Assembly: GCA_029242715.1 (NCBI GenBank)
Contig: JAQWTL010000028.1
Span: 27,738-91,737 of the forward strand
Length of the DNA stretch: 64,000 nucleotides
Direction of reading: 5' to 3'
DNA from: Phycisphaerales bacterium
Lineage (GTDB): Bacteria > Planctomycetota > Phycisphaerae > Phycisphaerales > SM1A02
Shown: in pieces, positions 26,353-36,272 of the stretch
Layout of the letters: the number at the start of each line of letters is the position of its first letter
How positions within the stretch are numbered: position 1 is the stretch's first letter
Translations under genes and position numbers: made by a program
The notes under the pieces: generated by a model
Seen by the model: only the letters and a program-made list of their open reading frames with translations
Told to the model about the DNA's origin: nothing
Database searches by the model: none

Positions 26353-26900
26353 GGTTTATCCAACTCGTTGGATTCCGACACGATGTCTATTGACATGGGA
26401 ATCGGACCCAATTGAATGGAATCATGCCGTTCCACAAGGCTTTCATCGCCTTCACCGGGCAGGGTCACGATGACAGCATCCATCAGAAGAAAACTGAGAC
26501 TGTTTTCATCAGCATCGACAAGGACCTCTGCGCTTGCTGCAGCAACATGTGCGTCGCTTCCCTCAAGGCAAAGACCAATGAGGTTTCCATCTTCAGATCT
26601 GGTGGCATGGATCCACCATGGGCCAAGAACACCTCCGCTCGGCTGAGTCTTGTCTTCTGGACGATGGAGCGCGGTCTTTATCACGAGCGATTTGATGTCA
26701 GCGGTATTCGCAACAGGAGAATCGGCCTTTGAGGCCCCTGGTACAGATTTGAATGCAATCCCAACCACGAATCCAGCAACAACCAGGAATGCCAGAAGCC
26801 TGGCATGTCGCCATCTTCCCGGACCTTTCTTGCGGTCAGAGTCTCTGGAAGGCGGTTCATTCGTCGGAAATCGGTAAAGAACATCCATAACCGGAGCCAT
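26343..26900 (-). CDS. Single-pass membrane protein, unknown
   Basis: 185 residues. A cytoplasmic basic N-terminus (RKKGPGRWRHAR), one membrane helix (LLAFLVVAGFVVGIAF) and an exported domain of about 130 residues with alternating strands (AEVLVDADENSLSFLLMDAVIVTLPGEG). No family recognised; the strand pattern is faintly like LptF/LptC-type beta-jellyroll pieces but too weak to name. An AGGA site supports the ATG at 26900. Its last 10 bases overlap the convergent kinase gene. Confidence 0.65.
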   Translation of the reverse strand: MAPVMDVLYRFPTNEPPSRDSDRKKGPGRWRHARLLAFLVVAGFVVGIAFKSVPGASKADSPVANTADIKSLVIKTALHRPEDKTQPSGGVLGPWWIHATRSEDGNLIGLCLEGSDAHVAAASAEVLVDADENSLSFLLMDAVIVTLPGEGDESLVERHDSIQLGPIPMSIDIVSESNELDKPYS

Positions 26901-26977
26901 CGGCTTCCTGCCAAGGCAACTTCAATCCACTTCATGGGGAAGGTTCGCTCTGTGTGATTGCTAGGATGGTGTCCGAT

Positions 26978-27841
26978 ATGAGCACTCATGAGCATCCTGG
27001 AGCCCGTCTACGCCGCGCATTGGCATCCGGAACAGTCCAGTGCCCCGGAGCATTCAATGCACTGGTTGCCAGGGCGGTTGCTCAGGCTGGTTTCAACGCG
27101 GTCTATATTTCCGGGGGCGCTACGGCCAACTCAGCCGGATACCCGGATGTGGGTCTGATTTCACTCAGCGAAATGTGTCGCACGATTCGGGAAGTATCAA
27201 CTGCCAGTGGCCTCCCTGTTGTAGCCGATGCTGACACGGGCTATGGCGAAGTCGAAATGGTCAGACGGACCGTGACGGAGTATGCCCGAGCAGGTGCTGC
27301 TGCACTTCATCTTGAAGACCAGGTGTTCCCCAAACGTTGCGGACATCTCGATGGAAAACAACTGGTTCCAGTTGAACACATGGTCGAGAAGGTCAAGGCT
27401 GCTGCAGACAATCGACCAGATGATGGTTTCATCATCATTGCAAGGACAGATGCGGCGTCTGTCACAGGACTTGATGATGCGATTGAACGCAGCAAGCGTT
27501 ATCGAGATGCCGGGGCAGACATGATCTTCCCTGAAGGTTTGAAAAGCGTTGAAGAATTTGATGCGTTTGCCAAGTCATGCCCCGGCCTCCTTCTGGCCAA
27601 CATGACAGAGTTTGGCAAGACTCCAATGATTGATGTCACAACATTCTCGGACATGGGGTATGACCTTGTGATCTACCCGGTCACCATGCAAAGAGTTGCC
27701 ATGGCTGCTGTGACACGAAGATTGGGTGAGTTGGCATCCCAAGGGGGTGCTGGCGGCTTTCTTGATGCCATGCAGACCCGTACGGAACTTTATGACCTGC
27801 TTGGATACACCCCTGGCGAGGAATGGACATTTCCTTCCTGA
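26978..27841 (+). CDS. prpB: 2-methylisocitrate lyase
   Basis: 287 residues. Motifs of the isocitrate lyase/PEP mutase superfamily are clear: PGAFNALVARAVAQAGF near the start, YISGGATANSAGYPDVG, VVADADTGYGE (metal-binding Asp residues) and the active-site loop KRCGHLDGKQLV. KRCGH and the ~290 residue length favour methylisocitrate lyase over PEP mutase or true isocitrate lyase. The enzyme splits 2-methylisocitrate into pyruvate and succinate in propionate breakdown. prpC follows; no prpD is present, so the dehydratase step must be encoded elsewhere or done by aconitase. Confidence 0.92.
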   Translation: MSTHEHPGARLRRALASGTVQCPGAFNALVARAVAQAGFNAVYISGGATANSAGYPDVGLISLSEMCRTIREVSTASGLPVVADADTGYGEVEMVRRTVTEYARAGAAALHLEDQVFPKRCGHLDGKQLVPVEHMVEKVKAAADNRPDDGFIIIARTDAASVTGLDDAIERSKRYRDAGADMIFPEGLKSVEEFDAFAKSCPGLLLANMTEFGKTPMIDVTTFSDMGYDLVIYPVTMQRVAMAAVTRRLGELASQGGAGGFLDAMQTRTELYDLLGYTPGEEWTFPS

Positions 27842-27958
27842 TCGGGTGAGGGCGACCCCTTCCTGTATCCGCTAGAATGCAGTGCTCACAATCGTGGCAG
27901 TTCCACGTGGTGAGATTTGCCACAATTCTATTTCCCCAGGGAAGAGAAGAGAGTATTC

Positions 27959-29110
27959 ATGCCCGCGACCAGTTCCAAGACACCAGATACCCGGGGACTT
28001 GCCGGGCAGACAATCGGCGATACATCAGTCTGCTCTGTCAATCAGACCCAGTTGATCTACCGCGGTTATGAAATCGCTGATCTTGCTGCCCATGCGACCT
28101 TTGAAGAGGTTGCCCACCTCCTTCTGGTTGGCCACAAACCAACTGCCAAGGAGTTGGAGGAATTCACCACTCAGATCAATGAGTCAAGAGAAGTCTGTGA
28201 TGGCATTCTTGACGTCATAGAACGTATTGCATCTGAACCAACGGTTCACCCAATGGCGATCCTTCGAACGGGTATTTCCATGGTGTCTCATCAGGATCCA
28301 GAGTGCGAGGACAATTCACCAGAAGCTGAAGCTCGCAAATCAATCAGGTTGCTGGCGAAGATCCCGACATTGATTGGTGCCTGCCAGGCCAGTCGTGACA
28401 GCCGATCTCGTGTCGCACCTGACAGCTCTCTTTCGCATGCTGCCAATCTGCTCTGGTTGATTACTGGAGAGAAGCCTTCTGAGATTGCAGCAAAGGTCAT
28501 GGACATCTCTCTCATCCTGTATGCAGAGCATGATTTCAACGCCTCTACATTTACCGGCCGCGTCATCGCCTCGACGAACGCCGACATGCATTCAGCAGTC
28601 TGTGGTGCCATTGGTGCTCTCAAAGGCAACCTTCATGGTGGTGCGAACGAGGCTGCCATGGACATGCTTCAGTGCATCATGGATGACACAAAAGACAGCG
28701 AGATGTCAGTTGATGAGTGGATGACACGTGCATTTGAAGAGAAACGAAAACTCATGGGATTCGGTCACCGTGTCTACAAGAACGGTGATCATCGAGCAGG
28801 AATCCTGAGGGGCTGGGGACTCAGGTACTGTGAAGAGAATGATCCATCAAAGAAGTGCTGGTTCGATCTGGGTGATCAAGTCCAGGCAGTCATGCTTCGA
28901 GACAAGAACATCCATCCAAATGTGGACTTCCCTTGCGGGATGACCTACTTCGCGATGGGTATTCCAGTTCCACAGTACACCCCGATCTTTGTAGCCAGTC
29001 GGATCACAGGCTGGTGTGCACACATCATGGAACAGCATGCCAACAATCGGATCATCCGCCCGTTGGCTCAATATGTCGGGCCAGATTTGATGAACTGGAC
29101 AGACAGCTGA
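27959..29110 (+). CDS. prpC: 2-methylcitrate synthase / citrate synthase
   Basis: 383 residues from the ATG at 27959. Citrate synthase motifs are present: QLIYRGYEIADLA at the start, the active-site histidine in AEHDFNASTFTGR, and MGFGHRVYKNGDHRA. The length and the neighbouring prpB point to 2-methylcitrate synthase, which condenses propionyl-CoA with oxaloacetate; this family is often bifunctional with citrate synthase. A TAGAAT box at 27873-27878 could be the -10 of a local promoter. Confidence 0.88.
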   Translation: MPATSSKTPDTRGLAGQTIGDTSVCSVNQTQLIYRGYEIADLAAHATFEEVAHLLLVGHKPTAKELEEFTTQINESREVCDGILDVIERIASEPTVHPMAILRTGISMVSHQDPECEDNSPEAEARKSIRLLAKIPTLIGACQASRDSRSRVAPDSSLSHAANLLWLITGEKPSEIAAKVMDISLILYAEHDFNASTFTGRVIASTNADMHSAVCGAIGALKGNLHGGANEAAMDMLQCIMDDTKDSEMSVDEWMTRAFEEKRKLMGFGHRVYKNGDHRAGILRGWGLRYCEENDPSKKCWFDLGDQVQAVMLRDKNIHPNVDFPCGMTYFAMGIPVPQYTPIFVASRITGWCAHIMEQHANNRIIRPLAQYVGPDLMNWTDS

Positions 29111-29151
29111 TTGGCAGCAATGTCCACATTGTTTGAATCAAGGAAATTGGC

Positions 29152-30009
29152 ATGACACAGATCATCAGCGTCATCGGTGCGGGCACAATGGGAAGCGGTA
29201 TCACGATTACGGCAGCTTCGGCGGGTATCGAGGTCTGCCAGGTCGATGTGTCCCAGGAACAACTGGATCGCGCCAAGTTCTATCACGAAAAGACCCTGAA
29301 AAGAAATGTAGAAAAGGAACGCATGACGCAGGATGAAGCGGATGCAGCCCTTTCACGCATTTGTTACTGCCAGGATCATGCCAGAGCATCAGAATCCTCC
29401 TTCGCCATAGAGGCGGCTACGGAAAATTCCGAGATCAAGAAGAAGATCTTCGGGGCCATGGCATCCACATATCCCAGCAATTGCATTCTTGCCACCAATA
29501 CATCATCGATATCGATTACGGAGATCGGGAAGAGTGTTGGAGAGGCTGCTGATCGTGTCATTGGAATGCATTTCTTCAACCCAGTACCCGTGATGAAGCT
29601 GGTTGAAGTGATCAAGTCCCCGTCCACAAGCAAAGAGACGTTGGCTAGAACAATCGAGCTTTCAGAGCAGATGGGCAAGACACCCATCGCTGCCAATGAT
29701 CACCCTGGATTTGTCAGTAACCGGGTCCTGATGCCAATGATCAATGAGGCTTTTCATGCCTGGAATGATGGTGTGGCAGGGCCAGATGAGATCGATGGAA
29801 TCATGAAGCTTGGTTGCGCATTTCCCATGGGACCCCTTCGATTGGCGGATCTCATTGGACTTGATGTCTGTCGCGACATCATGTTGGTTCTACATGAAGG
29901 CCTGGGCCATCCTGACAAGTACGCGCCATGCGCGAAGCTTGTTGAGCTTGTCGAAGCAGGTCATCTGGGAAACAAGACTGGCCGCGGGGTCTACGACTAC
30001 ACAAGCTGA
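29152..30009 (+). CDS. 3-hydroxyacyl-CoA (3-hydroxybutyryl-CoA) dehydrogenase
   Basis: 285 residues, typical of the short single-function enzyme. The NAD-binding motif GAGTMGSGI opens the protein; the catalytic histidine lies in IGMHFFNPVPVMKLVEV, and NDHPGFVSNRVLMPMINEAF marks the start of the C-terminal dimer domain. It oxidises 3-hydroxyacyl-CoA to 3-ketoacyl-CoA. It sits 41 bases after prpC on the same strand, so propionyl-CoA-yielding acyl degradation may be the shared pathway, though the 3-hydroxyacyl substrate length is unknown. Confidence 0.92.
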   Translation: MTQIISVIGAGTMGSGITITAASAGIEVCQVDVSQEQLDRAKFYHEKTLKRNVEKERMTQDEADAALSRICYCQDHARASESSFAIEAATENSEIKKKIFGAMASTYPSNCILATNTSSISITEIGKSVGEAADRVIGMHFFNPVPVMKLVEVIKSPSTSKETLARTIELSEQMGKTPIAANDHPGFVSNRVLMPMINEAFHAWNDGVAGPDEIDGIMKLGCAFPMGPLRLADLIGLDVCRDIMLVLHEGLGHPDKYAPCAKLVELVEAGHLGNKTGRGVYDYTS

Positions 30010-30113
30010 ATCCCTTTTTCATCGCCATCTACTGCCTATTCAGCAGTTCCAGATGCGAATTGTCAAACACTGTTTGGCTGAGGGGCAAATGACTCGAAAT
30101 TCATTCGATTGAG

Positions 30114-33100
30114 GTGTACTCTCATGTCATCATGAGACCAGACAGCTCACTTAATGATGATGAACAGCCGACTATTGATCCAACGGTAGTACCAGAATCG
30201 AATACAGGTTCTGAATTCCTGCCTGGCTATCAAGTTGGCGATGAGATTGGCCCATTCCGGATCCTGGAACTTATTGGTGAGGGTGGATTTGGCGTCGTCT
30301 ATCTCGCAGACCAGTCCCAGCCTGTCAAACGTCGCGTCGCTCTGAAGGTGATCAAGCCAGGCATGGACACCAAGGGTGTCATAGCTCGATTCCAGGCTGA
30401 GCGACAGGCTCTGGCGATCATGAACCACCCGGGTATTGCTCGAGTGTATGAGGCTGGTTCAACACCCGATCACAGGCCATGGTTTGCCATGGAGTTTTTC
30501 AAAGGGGTGCCAATCACCGAATACTGCGACACTCACCGATTGAAAACACATCAACGCCTCGATCTGTTTGTCCAGATCTGCGATGCCATCCAGCACGCAC
30601 ATCAAAAGGGCATCATTCATCGCGATCTCAAGCCAGGCAATGTTCTGGTGGGTGTGACGGATGAGGGCTCGCCATCGGTCAAGGTCATCGACTTCGGAAT
30701 AGCCAAGGCCACGAGTCAGCAACTAACTGAAAACACGGTATTCACGCAGCAGGGTCAGTTCATCGGTACGCCTGAGTACATGAGTCCAGAACAGGCGGAA
30801 ATGTCAACCTTGGATATTGACACGCGAACGGATGTCTATGCACTGGGTGTCATTCTTTATGAAATGCTCATCGGTCGATTGCCTTTCGATCCATCCAAGT
30901 TGAGAGAAGCGGGCATTCTGGAAATCCTTCGTGTGATCCGTGAAGAAGAGCCGCCTCGTCCAAGTACAAAACTCAGTTCACTGGACGGCAAAGCAGCGGA
31001 AATGATTGCGCGATCCCGCCGCACCAGATTGGAAGAACTGTCGAAGGAATTGAAACGTGAATTGGAATGGATCCCACTCAAGGCGCTCCGAAAAGACCGT
31101 ACAGAACGATATGAGTCTGCCAGCGCCATGGCGGATGATGTACGGCGCTACATCGTGGGTGAGCCACTGGAGGCTGGCCCGGAAAGCAAGAGTTACCGGT
31201 TGCGGAAGTTTCTGCGTCGAAACAGGGGGCCATCCGCTGCTGCGGCATTGTTCTTGCTGATACTCATCGCTGGGGTTGTCACATCAACACTCTTTGCTTT
31301 GGAGGCATCAAATCAGCGAACAGTGGCCAATGATCAGAGGAAGATCGCAGAGGATCGGACAGTTCAGGCAGAGAAGGAGGCAGTACGGGCCAGAGAGGCC
31401 GAGCGCCGGGCTGAGTCCGAGGCCAAGGAAGCCCTTCTTCAGGCCTACCTCGGACGGATTCACGCTGCTCAGGCAGCATTCAAGGAAAACAACACATCCA
31501 TTCTGCGAAAGCAGTTGAAGGAAATCGAGACACTTCGAGATGGTGAACCAGTGCTCGAAGAGGCTTACCTTCGGGGCCGCCTCGACGGCGCATCACATGT
31601 ACTGAATGGACACGAAGACCTCGTTACATCCATGGTCTTCAGTGAAGATGGAAAGACGCTGGTCACTGGTTCATATGATGGAACTGTTCGGACCTGGAAT
31701 ACTGAGACGGGTACCCAAGGTCTGACTCTTAACGGGCACGAGGGCGAAATATTTTCAGTATTTACGGATCCTGCCTGTGACAACATCTACTCATACGGGA
31801 GCGATGATCACATCGTGACCTGGGATACCGAAACAGGTACCCAGATCGGCCGACAACCAGGACATGGCAGAAGACTTCTGGATCTTCATTCCAGTGGCGG
31901 CAACATGGTCTCAGCCTGGAGTTCGGTACCAGGGATAGGGAAATACGATGTCTTGGTGCATGACCATGAGGATGACAAGAAGGTTGCGCATCTGATTGGC
32001 CACAAATCCAATCCTCTTTCAGGAGACTTCGATTCAAGTGGCCGCCGGCTGGTTACAGGAGATGGTCTGGGAATCGTTCGCACCTGGGATCTTCAGACAG
32101 CGACACCATTGCTCAGTTTGAATGGCAGCAAGAAGCAAATCACTGACGTGTCATTCAGTGTAGATGACTCGATCCTGGGATCAGCCTCGAAGTCGGGTAA
32201 GGAGATGAACATCTGGGATGCGGAATCAGGTGAACTGGTGACAACAATGGGAGGGTCCTTGGCGTACATCGAACTCAGCCCGGATGGTCGCCACCTTGCC
32301 ACATGTGAACAGAACATCGTCCGGTTTCTTGATTTCAATCATCCTGAAGAAGTTGTTCCGCTGTTCGGACATAGCGGTGAGATCCTCTGCATGGCATTGT
32401 CTCCTGATGGTCATGTTCTTGCTACAGGTGACAGATTTGGTTCGATCCGGTTGTGGGATGTCTCGTTTGTCGATGAACTTGAGCTGTTTCATATGGAATC
32501 CGGACCAAGGAGTTGGGAAGTCGGGCCTGGAGATCGACTCATTGGCATGAGGGGGGCAAATGGTGATCTTGAAATCAAGTGTGGTATCACAGGCAAACTG
32601 CTTGCTTCCATTTCCATCGAAGGTGAAAAGCATCACACTCCGGCGATCGCGTTTTCTCAGAAAAGGAATCTCCTGGGAATTGTGCACACCGACGTATCCA
32701 TTCTCGATCTGGATACCGGAGAGGTTCAGCAGGTCATTTCCTGTTCTGATGGACACATCAATAATGTGACCTTCAGCCCGGATGGCTCAGTACTGGCAGT
32801 CACGATTCAGAATGAGCAATCTGGTGAAGGATCGGTTTTTCTCCATGACGTCGATACCGGAAATCTGATTTACTCGATCAAGGCTCATGAATCATGGATC
32901 AACGCGACAGAGTTCCATCCTGATGGCAGCCAATTCGCAACAGCGAGTGCTGACAATACGATCAAATCATGGGACACGGCGACAGGCGAACAACTTGTCT
33001 TGTTCCAAGGACATGATCGCAATGTTCAGGACGTCAAGTACAGCCCATGTGGGCAACGTATCGCATCTGCCTCGGGGGACACTACAGTCCGAGTTTGGGA

Positions 33101-33569
33101 CCTTGAATCTGGTGAGATGCTGCATCTGCTCACAGGCCACGATCAAACTGTCAACCACATCAGCTATGTTCCGGATGGCAATCGGCTTCTTTCTTCTGGA
33201 CATGGCTCTTTCCTGGTGTGGAATCCAGAAAATGGCGAGCTCATGTCGGCAGCTCGGCTTGCAGGAGCGTTTGAAACAGTCAATGGCATGACCTGGGGGG
33301 ATACCAGCCATCGTGGATTTTATGGAAACAAAGGTATTCAATGCATTGATCTTCGTTCTCGAGCCACGATCCTCGAGGAACGCCATCGAATGGACCACCT
33401 GATGGAGGCACTGTCCCCATTGGTAGAGAACTGGCTTGAGGCGGGTGATGACGAGGCTGTGGTCTTCCGGATGAATGAAAACCTCCAAGATCGTTCCCCG
33501 GAAGAGCAAGACGCCATTCGAAACCTCGTTCTGAAGAAACTGGTTTCTCGCCGTGCAGTGGCAGACTAA
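30114..33569 (+). CDS. Ser/Thr protein kinase with C-terminal WD40 propeller
   Basis: 1151 residues. The kinase domain spans about 48-325: G-loop GEGGFG (55-60), ATP Lys78, catalytic HRD at 169-171 and DFG at 193-195, all intact. A membrane helix follows at about 374-397, then a coiled coil (QAEKEAVRAREAERRAESEA) and, from about 490 to 1090, WD40 repeats (GHEDLVTSMVFSEDGKTLVTG, GHDRNVQDVKYSPCGQRIASA). The propeller is probably outside the inner membrane and senses or binds a partner. The GTG at 30114 gives the longest frame; an ATG lies six codons later. The PSD1 gene follows nine bases after the stop. Confidence 0.9.
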   Translation: MYSHVIMRPDSSLNDDEQPTIDPTVVPESNTGSEFLPGYQVGDEIGPFRILELIGEGGFGVVYLADQSQPVKRRVALKVIKPGMDTKGVIARFQAERQALAIMNHPGIARVYEAGSTPDHRPWFAMEFFKGVPITEYCDTHRLKTHQRLDLFVQICDAIQHAHQKGIIHRDLKPGNVLVGVTDEGSPSVKVIDFGIAKATSQQLTENTVFTQQGQFIGTPEYMSPEQAEMSTLDIDTRTDVYALGVILYEMLIGRLPFDPSKLREAGILEILRVIREEEPPRPSTKLSSLDGKAAEMIARSRRTRLEELSKELKRELEWIPLKALRKDRTERYESASAMADDVRRYIVGEPLEAGPESKSYRLRKFLRRNRGPSAAAALFLLILIAGVVTSTLFALEASNQRTVANDQRKIAEDRTVQAEKEAVRAREAERRAESEAKEALLQAYLGRIHAAQAAFKENNTSILRKQLKEIETLRDGEPVLEEAYLRGRLDGASHVLNGHEDLVTSMVFSEDGKTLVTGSYDGTVRTWNTETGTQGLTLNGHEGEIFSVFTDPACDNIYSYGSDDHIVTWDTETGTQIGRQPGHGRRLLDLHSSGGNMVSAWSSVPGIGKYDVLVHDHEDDKKVAHLIGHKSNPLSGDFDSSGRRLVTGDGLGIVRTWDLQTATPLLSLNGSKKQITDVSFSVDDSILGSASKSGKEMNIWDAESGELVTTMGGSLAYIELSPDGRHLATCEQNIVRFLDFNHPEEVVPLFGHSGEILCMALSPDGHVLATGDRFGSIRLWDVSFVDELELFHMESGPRSWEVGPGDRLIGMRGANGDLEIKCGITGKLLASISIEGEKHHTPAIAFSQKRNLLGIVHTDVSILDLDTGEVQQVISCSDGHINNVTFSPDGSVLAVTIQNEQSGEGSVFLHDVDTGNLIYSIKAHESWINATEFHPDGSQFATASADNTIKSWDTATGEQLVLFQGHDRNVQDVKYSPCGQRIASASGDTTVRVWDLESGEMLHLLTGHDQTVNHISYVPDGNRLLSSGHGSFLVWNPENGELMSAARLAGAFETVNGMTWGDTSHRGFYGNKGIQCIDLRSRATILEERHRMDHLMEALSPLVENWLEAGDDEAVVFRMNENLQDRSPEEQDAIRNLVLKKLVSRRAVAD

Positions 33570-33578
33570 ACTGGCTGG

Positions 33579-36272
33579 ATGGTCATCCCTGGCTTGATTG
33601 CGTGCGCCATCATGGCGGCTCCTCCCTCAGATTGGTGGGCGGATCAACCTGTCGTCAGACATGAGCTTCCAGCTGTCGAGAATGAAGCGTGGTGCCGCAA
33701 TGGAATAGATCATTTCATTCTGGCACGTCTTGAGGCAGAAGAGCTGTCTCCACCATCAGACGCTGATCGAAGAACATTGATTCGCAGGGCTACCTATGAC
33801 CTGACAGGGCTGCCACCTTCTCCAGAAGCAGTCGAGGCGTTTGTGGCAGATGACCGCCCAGATGCGTATGAACGTTTGATTGAGGAACTGTTGGCATCGC
33901 CACAGTACGGTGTCAAATGGGGTCGTCATTGGCTGGATCGGGTGCGATGGGCGGAAACCGATGGCTACGAACGTGATCGATTGAAACCTGGAGCCTGGCG
34001 ATATCGCGATTGGGTTGTCCAGGCGTTCAACGAGGACATGCCTTATGACCGTTTCATCACGTTGCAACTGGCCGGAGATGAAGTGCCTGACAGAGATTTC
34101 TCAACCATGGTGGCAACAGGATTTCTGCACCTTGGGATTCGAGATGACGAGCCAACAGATCCAGAGACCGCAATCTATGACGATCTTGATGGCATGCTGG
34201 ATACCACGTGTCGCGCAACACTGGCGATATCCATGGGCTGTGCGCGTTGTCACGACCATAAGAAGGATCCGATTCCCCAGGCGGATTACTACCGGATGCT
34301 GTCTTTTTTCCGTGGACTGAAACCATACCGGCTTGGTTATGGAAACGCGGTCATTCCAGCCCACTATGTACGCAACCTTCCCTTGAACTTTGGCAACGTG
34401 GACTCGTCAGAAATCGAGGCATGGATTGCAAGACAAGAATCACTTCGTAATGAGGTGACGGCAATGACTCTGGAGGCGCTAGAGAGCCAGGGAGGGGCAG
34501 GTTCGATTCCGGATATCGATACCGCTCTTGGATTGCCCGCTGCAGGCATGTTGAAACACGTTGATTTTGAGGGCGATCCGGAAATCTGTGAAGCAGGAAT
34601 CAGTGGACACGCCTTACTGGTCAATGCTGTTGAAAATTCATTCACGATTCCACGGCCCGTCCAGAATGATTTCACGATCAGCTTTTCTTTCAGACCCGAT
34701 GCCGATGGTGCAGGTAGCGGTGACCCCCGTTGGTTCCTTGGTTCAGGTTTGGTCGATGGTGAAATTTCCGGCATTGTCAATGACTTCGGAATTTCATGGT
34801 TCAAGGGTGGTCGGGTTACTGCTGGGGTAGGGAACCCGGAAACATTTCTGACATCACCAGCTGGTCTGGAACTTGGCAAATGGCATCACGCCGCTTTGAC
34901 CAGAAACAGAGAGTCAGGCAAGGTACAGCTCTGGGTGGATGGTGAACTTGTGGACGAAAAGATTGGTGGCAAGCAATCACTTGATGCGCCTCAGGATCTT
35001 GCTGTCGGCCGAATGTATCCCGGCGGAAACCCGTTTCCCGGAGCGATCGATGAGATTCGAATCTACGATCGAGTTCTGACAAATCGAGAACTTCTTTCCA
35101 TCCAGGATTCAACAAGCTATGGAGAGGATGCCAAGCGTCTTGTCGAGCAGAGATTGAATCCTGAAAAAGCAGACCGATTCAACCAGATCTATGAAGAACG
35201 GCTTTCACTCAAACGGCCCTGGAATGAAACCAGTGAAATACTTGCTGCAATCGAGGTTGGTACCAAGGCACCTCCGACGCATCGACTACCACGCGGCAAC
35301 CCGCATAATCCAGCAGAAGAAGTAGACCCGGCGGTCCCCATCATCTTCGGGGGCGAGGTTCTTGAGATTACTCCTGCGGCGCACGGCGATTCCACAGGGC
35401 GCCGACTTGCTCTGGCTGAATGGATTACAGATCCAGAGAATCCAAGGACCAGCCGAGTTCTGGCAAACAGGATGTGGCAACATCATTTCGGTCGTGGAAT
35501 CGCGAGGACACCAGATGATTTCGGAAAACTTGGTTTCCATCCAACGCATCCCGAATTACTTGATTGGCTTGCTTCCCAGGCTATTGAGTACCAATGGGGG
35601 ATGAAGGACATGCATCGTCTGATGATGACTTCCTCGACATATCGAATGGGTTCAAGTCCATCAGAGGAAGCCATGGACAAGGATCCAATGAACGATCTTT
35701 TCTCACGGTTTGAAATGCGCAGACTCACTGCAGAGGAAATCCGGGATTCACTCCTCTCTGTCAACGGCAAACTGAACATGGGCATAGGTGGAGAAAGCGT
35801 CTATCCACCATTGCCAGAAGAGGTTCTTGCAACAGCCTCTCGCCCTGACCAGGCCTGGAAGCCATCACCAGAAAACCAGGCCTCACGACGCAGTCTCTAT
35901 GTTCATGTGAAGAGATCCTTGAAGATGCCACTACTTGAAACTTTCGACATGGCTGATACTGATTCAGCCTGTCCTGTTCGTTTCAATACCACGGTGCCAA
36001 CCCAGGCACTCACGATGCTCAACAGTGACGAATTGAACAGACAGGCAGACAGACTGCTCAAGAGGCTTCTTGCTGAAACAAACGGCTCTCCAGAGGCCGT
36101 TATCAGACGTGGCCTGGCACTGGTCACCCAGGAGCCACCACACGCGGAAGATGTCTCAAGTTGCCTTGCCTTGATGTCTGGGCTGGAGTCTGAAGGACTT
36201 TCAAGGAAAGAAGCGCTGCACTACACGTGTCTGGGTATGCTGAATTTGAATGCTTTCATGTACATCGACTGA
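33579..36272 (+). CDS. PSD1-type protein (DUF1549 - LamG-like - DUF1553)
   Basis: 897 residues. A short hydrophobic leader is followed by DUF1549 (ATYDLTGLPPSPEAVEAFV; the WGRHWLDRVRWAETDGYE block), a CARCHDHKKDPI motif that could bind haem, a concanavalin/LamG-like insert at about 320-510 (DFTISFSFRPDADG...AIDEIRIYDRVL) and DUF1553 (NPRTSRVLANRMWQHHFGRGI). The N-terminal PSCyt1 cytochrome domain often fused in this family is absent. These planctomycete proteins pair with DUF1501 and are tied to polysaccharide or sulfated-glycan use. The stop overlaps the DUF1501 ATG (TGATG). Confidence 0.93.
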   Translation: MVIPGLIACAIMAAPPSDWWADQPVVRHELPAVENEAWCRNGIDHFILARLEAEELSPPSDADRRTLIRRATYDLTGLPPSPEAVEAFVADDRPDAYERLIEELLASPQYGVKWGRHWLDRVRWAETDGYERDRLKPGAWRYRDWVVQAFNEDMPYDRFITLQLAGDEVPDRDFSTMVATGFLHLGIRDDEPTDPETAIYDDLDGMLDTTCRATLAISMGCARCHDHKKDPIPQADYYRMLSFFRGLKPYRLGYGNAVIPAHYVRNLPLNFGNVDSSEIEAWIARQESLRNEVTAMTLEALESQGGAGSIPDIDTALGLPAAGMLKHVDFEGDPEICEAGISGHALLVNAVENSFTIPRPVQNDFTISFSFRPDADGAGSGDPRWFLGSGLVDGEISGIVNDFGISWFKGGRVTAGVGNPETFLTSPAGLELGKWHHAALTRNRESGKVQLWVDGELVDEKIGGKQSLDAPQDLAVGRMYPGGNPFPGAIDEIRIYDRVLTNRELLSIQDSTSYGEDAKRLVEQRLNPEKADRFNQIYEERLSLKRPWNETSEILAAIEVGTKAPPTHRLPRGNPHNPAEEVDPAVPIIFGGEVLEITPAAHGDSTGRRLALAEWITDPENPRTSRVLANRMWQHHFGRGIARTPDDFGKLGFHPTHPELLDWLASQAIEYQWGMKDMHRLMMTSSTYRMGSSPSEEAMDKDPMNDLFSRFEMRRLTAEEIRDSLLSVNGKLNMGIGGESVYPPLPEEVLATASRPDQAWKPSPENQASRRSLYVHVKRSLKMPLLETFDMADTDSACPVRFNTTVPTQALTMLNSDELNRQADRLLKRLLAETNGSPEAVIRRGLALVTQEPPHAEDVSSCLALMSGLESEGLSRKEALHYTCLGMLNLNAFMYID

